From positions 1-15,632 of the forward strand of contig CAMWXM010000038.1 of assembly GCA_947178195.1 (NCBI GenBank): a DNA stretch of 15,632 nucleotides, in the 5' to 3' direction. The notes under the pieces were generated by a model. The model was not told the origin of the DNA. It did not search any database and saw nothing but the letters and a program-made list of their open reading frames with translations. This document shows positions 6,984 to 13,160 of the stretch, piece after piece (position 1 is the first letter of the stretch; every line of letters starts with the position of its first letter). Position numbers and translations under genes: made by a program. Source of the DNA: an uncultured Ruminococcus sp. (GTDB lineage: Bacteria > Bacillota > Clostridia > Oscillospirales > Ruminococcaceae).

Positions 6984-7022
6984 AGAAAAATTTCATTTCT
7001 TTAAAATTAAAATTTTTATGTA

Positions 7023-7051
7023 TTGAAAGTTGTGGCTTGATATGATATACT
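7023..7051 (+). promoter_or_regulatory. Candidate promoter of the zinc-ribbon gene
   Basis: TTGAAA (7023-7028), 17 bases, TATACT (7046-7051), 54 bases before the ATG at 7106. The same pair of boxes and spacing occurs upstream of the gene at 3121. Confidence 0.55.
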
Positions 7052-7105
7052 TATTTAGTAAAAGCAATTTATCTGCCTTACAAATCAGGATTTACGGAGG
7101 TAATA

Positions 7106-7324
7106 ATGGAAAACAAAATATGTCAAAGCTGCGGTATGCCTATTACATCAGATGAACAATTAGGTACAAATAAGGACGGCATTACCAGTCAGGATTACTG
7201 TAAATATTGTTTTACAGATGGCGAGTTTATTGACAAAGTAAGTATGGAAAGGTATATTGAAATGTGTTCACAATATGGTGCGCAGGCAGGAATGACTAAC
7301 GATGAAATGAAAGAACATTATTGA
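7106..7324 (+). CDS. Small zinc-ribbon protein
   Basis: 72 residues; GGAGG lies six bases before ATG 7106. Two Cys pairs, CQSC (Cys6, Cys9) and CKYC (Cys32, Cys35), form a single zinc ribbon, followed by an acidic helix ending MTNDEMKEHY. The order, spacing and C-terminal ME...M-T-x-x-E-M pattern match the putative zinc-ribbon family zf-ribbon_2. Its role is unknown; such proteins are widespread in Firmicutes and are usually orphan genes. It has its own promoter and lies against the direction of the surrounding element genes, so it may be a later insertion together with the Rpn-like gene. Confidence 0.75.
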   Translation: MENKICQSCGMPITSDEQLGTNKDGITSQDYCKYCFTDGEFIDKVSMERYIEMCSQYGAQAGMTNDEMKEHY

Positions 7325-7349
7325 TTTTTGAATCAGAATGTGGTACAAT
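7321..7349 (+). promoter_or_regulatory. Candidate promoter of the Rpn-like gene
   Basis: TTGATT (7321-7326, overlapping the stop of the zinc-ribbon gene), 17 bases, TACAAT (7344-7349), about 40 bases before the ATG at 7390. Confidence 0.5.
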
Positions 7350-7389
7350 ATACTCAAAGAACATAACACGATAAAGGAGGGTGATACCA

Positions 7390-7476
7390 ATGAATAACGC
7401 ACTGAAAACAAGAGAACGAAGAAAAGCTGAAAATTTATCTAAAATTTCTGAATTCACCTTAATGGATGATACATAA
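7390..7476 (+). pseudogene. Detached N-terminus of the Rpn-like gene (frameshift)
   Basis: ATG 7390 follows a very strong AAAGGAGGGTGAT site and encodes 28 residues ending SKISEFTLMDDT before TAA at 7474-7476. Rpn/PD-(D/E)XK transposase-like proteins usually begin with such a segment, D-D-x-aromatic-M, running directly into the part encoded in the next frame. Adding one base at the TA/ATG junction would restore TYMNAFF. The stop overlaps the downstream ATG as TAATG, so ribosomes could reinitiate there. I therefore treat it as part of the same gene, split by a one-base deletion. Confidence 0.6.
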
Positions 7477-8207
7477 TGAACGCATTCTTTAATGAACAGC
7501 CGGAGCTTGTTCAGTTTGTACTGCGAATCATTATGAATAAGAAATCTCTTATTGTTAAGCGTTCTGTTACGCAGAAACTGCTGAAAAGCATCCAAGGGCG
7601 TTCTCTCACACTTGATATAGATGCTGTTGATGAAGATGGAACAGAAATTGACATTGAAGTGCAGGACGAAAGTAGCAGCGCAAATCCTAAAAGAGCAAGA
7701 TTCCACAGCAGTATGCTTGACTCTAATGCACTTGTGCAAAACGATGATTTTACCGGACTGCCTGAAACATATATTATTTTCATCACATCAAAAGATTATT
7801 TCGGAAAAGGACTGCCGTTGTATACCATAAACAGACGTATTGACGAATTGGATATGGCATTGTTCGGAGATGATGAGCATATTATATATGTAAATGGGGA
7901 ATATATAGATGACACGCCTCTTGGAAAACTGATGCACAATTTTAAGTGCAAAACGCCGAGTGAAATGTTTTATAAACAATTAGCTGATAGAGCATACATT
8001 CTGAAAAAAACCGAAGGAGGTCGAGATACTGTGTGCAGAATTATGGAAGAATTATGCAAGAATCGTGAAAAAGAAGCATTATTAAATGCTACAATGAAAA
8101 TGATTGTAAGAGGGAAACTCTCATTTGAAGAAATTGCAGAGGATTTAAGTCTAACTCTTGAAGAAGTAAAGGAACTTGCCAAAGAAGTAGAATCTGTCAA
8201 TGCATAA
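7476..8207 (+). CDS. Rpn-family recombination-promoting nuclease / PD-(D/E)XK transposase-like protein
   Basis: 243 residues from ATG 7476, lacking the first 28 residues, which lie in another frame just upstream. The nuclease core is visible as LTLDIDAVDEDGTEIDIEVQ (44-63), where Asp47/Asp49 and Glu61-x-Gln63 fit the PD-(D/E)XK active site. It is followed by KRARFHSSMLDSN, the middle ETYIIFIT segment, and a C-terminal helix-turn-helix-like tail LSFEEIAEDLSLTLEEVKELA. These proteins (PF12784-type) are abundant, multi-copy genes in Ruminococcus-like genomes. Escherichia coli Rpn proteins promote RecA-independent recombination and have been linked to phage defence. It lies plus-strand within a minus-strand element and is followed by a terminator. 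The split start may lower expression or be bridged by TAATG coupling. Confidence 0.82.
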   Translation: MNAFFNEQPELVQFVLRIIMNKKSLIVKRSVTQKLLKSIQGRSLTLDIDAVDEDGTEIDIEVQDESSSANPKRARFHSSMLDSNALVQNDDFTGLPETYIIFITSKDYFGKGLPLYTINRRIDELDMALFGDDEHIIYVNGEYIDDTPLGKLMHNFKCKTPSEMFYKQLADRAYILKKTEGGRDTVCRIMEELCKNREKEALLNATMKMIVRGKLSFEEIAEDLSLTLEEVKELAKEVESVNA

Positions 8208-8226
8208 TCAAAAATTACGTCAATTC

Positions 8227-8256
8227 AAGCACAGCCTGTCATAGCTGTGCTTTTCT
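8227..8256 (+). terminator. Terminator after the Rpn-like gene
   Basis: AAGCACAGC (8227-8235) pairs perfectly with GCTGTGCTT (8244-8252), with an 8-base loop and a short T run to 8254. It lies 20 bases after the stop and separates this plus-strand gene from the convergent minus-strand genes. Confidence 0.7.
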
Positions 8257-8257
8257 A

Positions 8258-8380
8258 TTAACTGCTGCCATCGTCCTTATTATTAGGAATTCTGCTGACA
8301 GCAGCCTGAACAAATGCCATAGTAATAATTCCTAAAATTACGCCAAGTATAAACTCGATAAAAAACAATATCATTTTCAT
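8258..8380 (-). CDS. DUF3789-type small membrane protein
   Basis: 40 residues; ATG 8380-8378 follows AAGGAGTGT on the minus strand. The N-terminal two thirds is one membrane helix (MILFFIEFILGVILGIITMAF without charges except one Glu), followed by VQAAVSR and a short polar tail. Short single-pass proteins with the FxxGxxxGxxTM pattern are annotated as DUF3789 in clostridial conjugative elements, where their role is unknown. It follows the PAPS-reductase-family gene by 22 bases and is probably the last gene of that operon. Confidence 0.62.
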   Translation of the reverse strand: MKMILFFIEFILGVILGIITMAFVQAAVSRIPNNKDDGSS

Positions 8381-8402
8381 ACACTCCTTAATATTTCACA
8401 GT

Positions 8403-9428
8403 TTATCTTCTTATACGTTTATTCCTATCTTTCTCCTGCAATTTCATCATTTTCTGAAATTCATGGTATTTTCGAGTATATTCATAAGACTTACCGAAAA
8501 TATTTATGGCTGCCTGATACAGCTTAGGTTCATTCTGCATGATAACATCAAGTTCTTCATTGATTTTCTGATCAAACGGACAGCCGACACAGCCTGTTCT
8601 CTTTAAGCCATATTCCGTATAACAACGTGAATGCTCCACTCCGTAAAATTTCTCATAATCACGCTTGTCGCTGTCTGTGTACCAGAATATCGGACGATAT
8701 GTATTACAGCCTTTTGACTTGCTTTCTGAAAAACAAGATTTATAATTTGCAGACCTTATTCCGCCCTCAGCTTTGCGAATACCTGTGATTTCAAGATCTG
8801 CATAGGTTTCCTTGATGAAACGCTTTGCAGGCTTCTTTTTGGCGTACTCACAGCACTTGTTGGATATGGGAAAATCAGGGGGATTCTGCATGAGAAACTC
8901 TTTCAGCCATTTGTTGCGGCTTATCGAAAATCTGCTCATCTGCTGAACATCGTTTTCTGCCGTATAATAGGCATTACACCACCATTGCAAAGCTGTTTTG
9001 CATTTTGGATATTTCTTAAAAAGGACTTCCAAAGGCTCGTCCTCCCATTAGAAATTGTGTGCCTGGAGTCTCATCATCTGCTCGGAAACATATTTCGACA
9101 AGAATGGAATACCATATTCCTTGACACAGGTCGGTATAGGTTTATCAGGCTTCAATCGAATGATCTCGATACCGTATTTCTGTTCAAGATAGTCTAGATG
9201 TTCCTTTGTGGCTGTATATTCAAGTCCTGTGTCTATCCAGAAGTATGTAACCTTGCTGTTCTCGTCTATCTTATGGATAAGATCAAGGACAATATCGCTG
9301 TCAGAACCTCCGCTGATACTGCAAATCGGATCATAAGACTGCATCAGTATACGCTGTGCCTTGCACATACTTGTATAAACAGTGAAATTGTCTGTGTCAG
9401 CAGTCATTTCAAGAAATTCATCAATCAT
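8403..9428 (-). pseudogene. Phosphoadenosine-phosphosulfate-reductase-family protein, interrupted by an in-frame TAA
   Basis: One continuous frame of 341 codons from ATG 9428 (AGGAGG eight bases upstream) to TAA at 8405-8403, broken by TAA at codon 127 (9050-9048). The first part has SISGGSDSDI (37-46), the SGGxDS pyrophosphatase loop of PAPS reductase/ATP-sulfurylase-like enzymes, then FWIDTGLEY. The second part has ITGIRKAEGGIR, YRPIFWYTDSDK and a C-x-x-C pair in GCVGCPFD. The stop lies in AHNF-stop-WEDEP, where related proteins carry Gln, so CAA to TAA is the simplest change. By chance GGGAGG precedes a TTG at 9032, so the second half could be reinitiated. Members of this family sit beside C5-methyltransferases in clostridial elements; the substrate is unknown. 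The 5' end overlaps dcm by 8 bases. Confidence 0.8.
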
Positions 9429-10350
9429 CAATCAGTCCTCCTAAGATGTGAGCTATCACGTCCACCGTCCAGCCGTTGCCGATACACTTGTAACGCTAAG
9501 TATTACTTATCCCTGCCGTGTAGTTATCGGATAAAGTCTGCAATCTTTCGGCTTCAACAGGTGTGAGTTTGCGGATTATGTAATCTCCATCGGGCAAGTC
9601 TATTTTGTACAGACCTGTTTTTGCGCCCTGCCCTCCGCCGTTAGCAGAAAGTGTAACAGATTTTCCATGAACTGAATAAATACGCTATCCCTGACCGCCT
9701 TTGCCATATTCACCGATGCGAACCGGTTCAGCAATCATAGTCCGCTGACTTCGTTCAAGGGTATTTCGTATAACAGCTCCGTTATAACTTGCCGTCATGC
9801 AATAACTTTTATTTTGCCATGAAACACCGCTTTCCAGAATATCTTTCATCAAAATTTCTTTATCTTCCGGCTGCGTGACATTGGGAATATTCGTCCAGTA
9901 GCAGCGTTTTCTTTGTTGTGCAGAAACGAGTGCGGAGTTAATCGTAATCGATTCTACACCTAAGTATTTTGTTATCTCACTCTTAATGTTCTGATGAATG
10001 GAATAGATATTTTCATACAGAAAATATCTGCATTGCGATTCTTCCAATGCTCTCACATACTGCATAAAAATCCGAAATCCCTCACCATCGGCAGTTGTTT
10101 CACGTCCTTTTTTAGCAATGCTCCACGCCGTACAAGGCGAACCGCCAATCAGCAAATTATATCCTTTGAATCTTGTAAAATCACCGTCAAATACGTTTCC
10201 AAGATGAACAATATCGGGGAAATTGTTTACTGTAACAGTAATGGCGTACTTGTCGATCTCAAAGGCGTCGTATCTTTCTACGGATATACCTGCCCTTTGC
10301 AGGGCAAGCATACCGCAGGAAATACCATCAAATAAACTCAAAACTTTCAA
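9421..10350 (-). pseudogene. dcm: DNA (cytosine-5) methyltransferase, interrupted by two in-frame TAG codons
   Basis: One frame of 309 codons from TTG 10350 to TGA 9423-9421. Motif I is LSLFDGISCG (4-13), motif IV GGSPC with catalytic Cys73, motif VI YENIYS (112-117) and motif VIII QQRKR (145-149). The C-terminal part has RIYSVHGKSVTLSANGGG, RKLTPVEAERLQTLSDNYT and RYKCIGNGWTVDVIAHIL (motifs IX-X). TAG at codon 222 (GQG-stop-RIYS) and TAG at codon 285 (SNT-stop-RYK) are the only interruptions. At the second, Gln is the usual residue (SNTQRYK), so both fit CAG to TAG. As written, the longest product is 221 residues without motifs IX-X and would be inactive. The TTG start overlaps the stop of the upstream 44-residue gene as TTGA. 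Such solitary enzymes often protect element DNA from host restriction. Confidence 0.87.
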
Positions 10351-10481
10351 GCGTATTTCTTAATGTCGTTATCTCTTTCTTTGTATCCACACTTGAAATT
10401 GTATTTGCCAAAAAGGAAAGCAAACACACAAATTAAAGCAGCCCCGACTGCACAGATACCGACAAATTTTCTCTTTCTCAT
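10347..10481 (-). CDS. 44-residue membrane peptide coupled to the methyltransferase gene
   Basis: ATG 10481-10479 follows GGAGG nine bases upstream, and the frame ends with TGA at 10349-10347. It starts MRKRKF, has one helix of about 18 hydrophobic residues, then GKYNFKCGYKERDNDIKKYA. Its stop overlaps the TTG start of dcm by three bases (TTGA), so the two are likely translationally coupled. It lies in the usual order between the CD1107-type gene and dcm. No family is recognised. It is too short for certainty, but the ribosome site, overlap and membrane pattern support it. Confidence 0.55.
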   Translation of the reverse strand: MRKRKFVGICAVGAALICVFAFLFGKYNFKCGYKERDNDIKKYA

Positions 10482-10512
10482 TGTCTTGTGTCCTCCGCAT
10501 TATTTATATTTG

Positions 10513-11469
10513 TTATTCTTCATCCTCGTTTATCTCGCTATCATCGTAGAAATTTATTTCATCTTCCTCGTCAGTTTCCGCTGCCGATTTTTTCATAGGC
10601 TTTTTGAGGAATTTGAAGCCTAAAAATCCGACAGCACCAAGAGCAATTACTCCAACTACAAGGTAAATTGCAGTCATATTCATAGGACTGCTTTTTGTCG
10701 GAGTTTCTTCGTCAAGTTGATTCTCATTTTCTGTAGATTCCACCGTTTCATCTGGCTTTTCCTGACTGCTGTCCTGCTGAACTCTGCCGTTTGTGGCTTC
10801 TGCTGCCTGCGCCGCTTGTTCAGGAGTGATATTGCTGTTTTCCTTATCTTCTTCTCCTGCGTAAAGAAGCGCATAGAGGTCGTAATCGTCAACTTTGTTC
10901 AGAAAATACACGTTGTCCTCACCATTAGCAACCGAGTAATTTATCAGCACATAAAAGACATGACCGTCCTTTGTGGTAACGGCAATGAACTGCATTTCCT
11001 CCGAATTATAAATGATCTGCTCCGATTTGATTAGCGTAGCGTTGCCGCTTGTATCGTAGAAATCATCACCATAATAGTCAGGTTCAGAACTGTCCGAAAC
11101 GGTAATGTCATCTTTTTCAAGCGCCGTACCTATAAGGCTGCCGTAATCAATTTCATTACTCAAAATATCCGCTTGTGATGTTTCAATGAAAATTGACTCA
11201 CCACCTGTTTCTGTAGGGATTTCCTCCGCCGAAGCCGTAATGCCCATGAGATAGTGAGCTTTGGCAATTCTTTTCAGAGAATTTGGAATAGCCGTTTCAC
11301 CATCGGGAAGAATGGCAGCAAGACCTTTGATAGAAAAATTCCAGCCGTCAGCAAGGGAAAGCATTGTGCCGAGGATACCACGGCCTATGCCTTTAAGTTT
11401 CTGATCACGAAAAATCTTATTGCTGATCACGGTGAAATCGTGTGTTACTTTTTTTACAAGTCTGGGCAT
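10513..11469 (-). CDS. Chimeric ORF: helix-turn-helix N-terminus joined to a CD1107/DUF4366 membrane protein
   Basis: 318 residues from ATG 11469 (GGAGG eight bases upstream; an in-frame TTG at 11484 lies before the ribosome site and is rejected). Residues 1-68, from MPRLVKKVTHDFTVI to the PDGETAI block, are the winged-helix domain of a replication-initiator-like protein of conjugative elements. At about residue 69 this stops. What follows, YLMGITASA-EEIPTETGG, looks like the end of a signal peptide and its cleavage site. After it come an acidic region and the DUF4366 core (EMQFIAVTTKDGHVFYVLI, NVYFLNKVDDYDLYALL), a Glu/Gln-rich linker, one membrane helix (about 267-288) and an acidic tail. 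CD1107-type proteins belong to the transfer operon. An internal deletion probably fused two distant genes, leaving the second half without its export signal. Confidence 0.8.
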   Translation of the reverse strand: MPRLVKKVTHDFTVISNKIFRDQKLKGIGRGILGTMLSLADGWNFSIKGLAAILPDGETAIPNSLKRIAKAHYLMGITASAEEIPTETGGESIFIETSQADILSNEIDYGSLIGTALEKDDITVSDSSEPDYYGDDFYDTSGNATLIKSEQIIYNSEEMQFIAVTTKDGHVFYVLINYSVANGEDNVYFLNKVDDYDLYALLYAGEEDKENSNITPEQAAQAAEATNGRVQQDSSQEKPDETVESTENENQLDEETPTKSSPMNMTAIYLVVGVIALGAVGFLGFKFLKKPMKKSAAETDEEDEINFYDDSEINEDEE

Positions 11470-11484
11470 AACTACGTCCTCCAA

Positions 11485-11742
11485 TCAGATTATTTTCATT
11501 TGCGGAATTTTCCTCTTATTGACGGCATAGATGTGTCCGTGAAGTTGAAATAAGTATTTATTTTCAACAAGTTCAGTCAGAGCTGAACGAATCTCAGCCA
11601 ATGAATCAGCCGAAATAGCTGCATGAAGTTCTTCCTCGGTACAGTAGTCATTTTCAGGAACATTCAGCATTGTAGAAAGAATACCTATCGCTTTAAGGGA
11701 TAGATTCAAATTGTTCGGGTTTATGATATTGAATTTTGGCAT
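11485..11742 (-). CDS. Small winged-helix-like protein of the element
   Basis: 85 residues; AGGAG precedes ATG 11742 by about ten bases on the minus strand. Residues 13-65 (LSLKAIGILSTMLNVPEN... to SALTELVENKYLF) follow a winged helix-turn-helix pattern, with a short wing and a basic end KRKIPQMK. It resembles the N-terminal DNA-binding part of DnaD/replication-initiator-like proteins and the HTH domain of the next gene, 15 bases downstream. Its position as the first gene inside the right end, next to direct-repeat arrays, fits a regulator or replication/excision factor. That function is inferred from place only. Confidence 0.65.
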   Translation of the reverse strand: MPKFNIINPNNLNLSLKAIGILSTMLNVPENDYCTEEELHAAISADSLAEIRSALTELVENKYLFQLHGHIYAVNKRKIPQMKII

Positions 11743-11811
11743 AGGTCAAATCTCCTGTATTTTATTGTAAACTCAGAAGCGTTTATTAAATAATCTGCTG
11801 CATTTGGGTAT

Positions 11812-11839
11812 AAAAAAGCGCTTCTCAGACGAGAAAAGC
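11812..11839 (-). terminator. Minus-strand terminator upstream of the winged-helix gene (inner)
   Basis: On the minus strand GCTTTTCTC (11839-11831) pairs with GAGAAGCGC (11826-11818), with one mismatch and one wobble and a four-base loop, followed by six Ts (11817-11812). It would stop transcripts entering the element's first gene from the right. Confidence 0.55.
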
Positions 11840-11862
11840 AATATGCTGTTATTTGATTGAAT

Positions 11863-11892
11863 ATAAAAAACGCCTCCCGATCGGGAAGCGTT
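11863..11892 (-). terminator. Minus-strand terminator upstream of the winged-helix gene (outer)
   Basis: AACGCTTCCC (11892-11883, minus strand) and GGGAGGCGTT (11878-11869) pair with one wobble around GATC, followed by a T run on the minus strand (11868-11865, continuing the two Ts of the stem). With the adjacent hairpin this makes a tandem block. No gene lies between 11893 and the att repeat. Confidence 0.65.
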
Positions 11893-11989
11893 ATATTTCA
11901 TGATTTTGTTATAAAATTAAAAAGTACAGACAGATAACGCTTCTTCAAAAACGAATTAATCTGCCCGTTTTGGTATCGTCAACAGTAGC

Positions 11990-12056
11990 ATCTACCAACT
12001 TATCTTCATATCTACCAAGTATATGAGTTGGTGTTAATCTACCATCTATCTACCAA
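11990..12056 (+). repeat. Four direct repeats of ATCTACCA
   Basis: ATCTACCAA starts at 11990, 12010 and 12048, with ATCTACCAT at 12037; start distances are 20, 27 and 11 bases. TTGGT sequences in the opposite orientation lie nearby (11979 and 12028 regions). The array sits 140-210 bases inside the right att repeat, in a gene-free stretch, which suits protein-binding sites such as integrase arm sites or iterons. Confidence 0.6.
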
Positions 12057-12081
12057 AACGCACTTTTTTTCGTATTTTTAG

Positions 12082-12139
12082 AAACGTCGTATTTTCGGAG
12101 ATTTTTAGTATTTTATCCTTAAAAACGTCGATTTTTCGG
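12082..12139 (+). repeat. Pair of near-identical 17-bp direct repeats
   Basis: AAACGTCGTATTTTCGG (12082-12098) and AAACGTCGATTTTTCGG (12123-12139) match at 15 or more of 17 positions, with starts 41 bases apart. They belong to the same gene-free right-end region. Confidence 0.6.
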
Positions 12140-12147
12140 GACTGAAA

Positions 12148-12185
12148 TGACCTGAACTAATTTAAAATGACCTGAATTGACCTGA
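12148..12185 (+). repeat. Three direct repeats of TGACCTGA
   Basis: TGACCTGA starts at 12148, 12168 and 12178. The spacings of 20 and 10 bases put all three on the same face of the helix. The last copy ends ten bases before the att repeat. Confidence 0.65.
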
Positions 12186-12195
12186 GAACGTAATA

Positions 12196-12251
12196 ACTTA
12201 AAATCCCTCGGTAGCAATATCGTGCCGGTTCAAGTCCGACCTGCGGCACCA
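12196..12251 (+). repeat. Right attachment repeat (displaced tRNA-Leu 3' end)
   Basis: A copy of tRNA-Leu bases 5362-5417 with one change, A12239 for G5405. That change breaks a T-stem pair, as expected for a fragment no longer under selection. It has no promoter or 5' half, so it is not a tRNA gene. A run of Ts follows the CCA, probably the original terminator region of the tRNA. Confidence 0.87.
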
Positions 12252-12343
12252 TTTTTTTGAGCAAAAATATCAGATGAAATCGCTATATATGGAATTTATG
12301 CATATGATAATAAATTGAATAGTTCTACATGGGTGTTATAAAT

Positions 12344-12409
12344 ATGCAAATTAGAGTTGAAGGCGATATTACGGATGGAAGTAGCATTAATATGCTGACC
12401 TATCAATGA
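12344..12409 (+). pseudogene. 21-codon plus-strand ORF, possible 5' gene stump
   Basis: ATG 12344 to TGA 12407-12409 encodes MQIRVEGDITDGSSINMLTY plus one residue. The composition is protein-like and its 3' end overlaps the truncated end of adhE, so it may be the start of a gene cut by the same rearrangement. There is no strong ribosome site. Nothing else is seen in 12252-12386. Confidence 0.25.
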
Positions 12410-13073
12410 TGGCAGAAGCGTTTCCAGTGCCCACACCCAAAGCAGGCGTACCCGATGAATAAGCTGCTTTTACCATTGCACCGCCTCCGGTAGCAAGAAT
12501 AATGTCCGATTCCTTCATCAGCAGATTTGTCATTTCAAGAGACGGCACATTTATCCATGCTATTATGTCTTCAGGAGCGCCTGCAGTAACAGCAGCCTCC
12601 AACACAATTTTTGCAGCAGCAATCGTGCATTCTTTTGCACGGGGATGAGGACTGATAACAATTCCTTTACGAGTTTTAAGAGCAAGAAGGGTCTTGAAAA
12701 TTGCTGTTGAAGTCGGATTAGTTGTAGGAATGATCGCTGAAATCACGCCGATCGGCTCAGCGATCTTCGTGATGCCAAACGCTTTATCTTCTTCGATAAC
12801 GCCACAGGTTTTGGCTTTTTTGTAGGTATTGTATATATGTTCTGAAGCGTAATGATTTTTGATTACCTTGTCTTCTACAATGCCCATTCTGGTTTCCTGC
12901 ATAGCCAGCTTTGCAAGCGGTATGCGTTGCTTATTGGCGGCGGAGGCGGCAGCTAAAAAAATCTCGTCCACCTGTTCCTGTGTGTAAGACGCAAAAATCT
13001 GCTGTGCGGATTTTACACGGGAGATAGCTTCTTCAAGCTTTTCCACTCCGTCCACGATTTCATAACTTTTCAT
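12387..13073 (-). pseudogene. adhE: Aldehyde/alcohol dehydrogenase AdhE, N-terminal fragment
   Basis: 228 codons from ATG 13073 (AGGAGG on the minus strand) to TAA 12389-12387. The sequence is clearly the start of the acetaldehyde-CoA dehydrogenase domain: an N-terminal helical region, KIAEPIGVISAIIPTTNPTS (NAD-binding loop), ISPHPRAKECTIAA, GAPEDIIAWI, ATGGGAMVKAAYSSGTPALG and VGTGNASAIID. It then ends. Full AdhE has about 870 residues, and its catalytic Cys normally comes some 20 residues after this point. Neither the active Cys nor the iron-dependent alcohol dehydrogenase half is present, so the fragment cannot make acetaldehyde or ethanol. The break lies about 140 bases from the right att repeat. 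It follows rex, the usual redox regulator of adhE. Confidence 0.85.
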
Positions 13074-13110
13074 TTTGTGAATACCTCCTATAATTGCTGA
13101 TGATTCATTG

Positions 13111-13160
13111 ACATATTAAGACAATAATCATGATTTTTATGGGTATTGTCTTAAATATGT
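13111..13160. repeat. Long inverted repeat between rex and adhE
   Basis: ACATATTAAGACAATA (13111-13126) pairs with TATTGTCTTAAATATGT (13144-13160) over 16 positions with one extra base; the loop is 17 bases. It lies in the adhE leader and overlaps the shifted end of the rex frame. There is no T tract, so it may be an operator or mRNA structure rather than a terminator. Confidence 0.55.

Larger units (their letters stand above)
5362..12251. mobile_element. Decayed integrative element in tRNA-Leu (Tn1549/CD1107-type remnant)
   Basis: The element is bounded by 56-bp direct repeats 6834 bp apart, one being the tRNA-Leu 3' end. The content is typical of clostridial integrative conjugative elements: topB, DUF3789-type peptide, PAPS-reductase-family and C5-methyltransferase genes, a CD1107/DUF4366 membrane protein and small winged-helix proteins, all on the minus strand. 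No integrase, excisionase, relaxase, coupling protein or VirB4 is seen. Several genes are broken: topB is truncated, dcm and the PAPS gene carry stops, and the CD1107 gene is fused to an HTH domain. A plus-strand zinc-ribbon/Rpn pair interrupts the backbone. I infer a remnant that cannot move without help in trans. Confidence 0.78.

Noticed and set aside
9198..9566. 122-codon plus-strand frame opposite the PAPS and dcm genes
   Set aside because: It is antisense to conserved coding sequence on the minus strand and has no ribosome site or recognisable pattern.
8403..10350. Genome-wide reassignment of TAG/TAA to Gln
   Set aside because: Nearby intact genes end in TAG (819) and TAA (LCP, ABC exporter), and CAG is used for Gln in the same methyltransferase gene, so a local mutation or local suppression is more likely.
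11482..11484. TTG at 11484 as start of the HTH::CD1107 ORF
   Set aside because: It lies before the GGAGG site, while ATG 11469 sits eight bases after it and begins the conserved MPRLVKKVTHDF sequence.
11990..12056. ATCTACCA repeats considered as a CRISPR array
   Set aside because: Units are only 8-9 bases with irregular spacing of 11-27 bases, and no cas gene is present.
12196..12251. Second tRNA-Leu gene
   Set aside because: The 5' half, D arm and promoter are missing and one T-stem pair is broken; it is a 3' fragment produced by integration.
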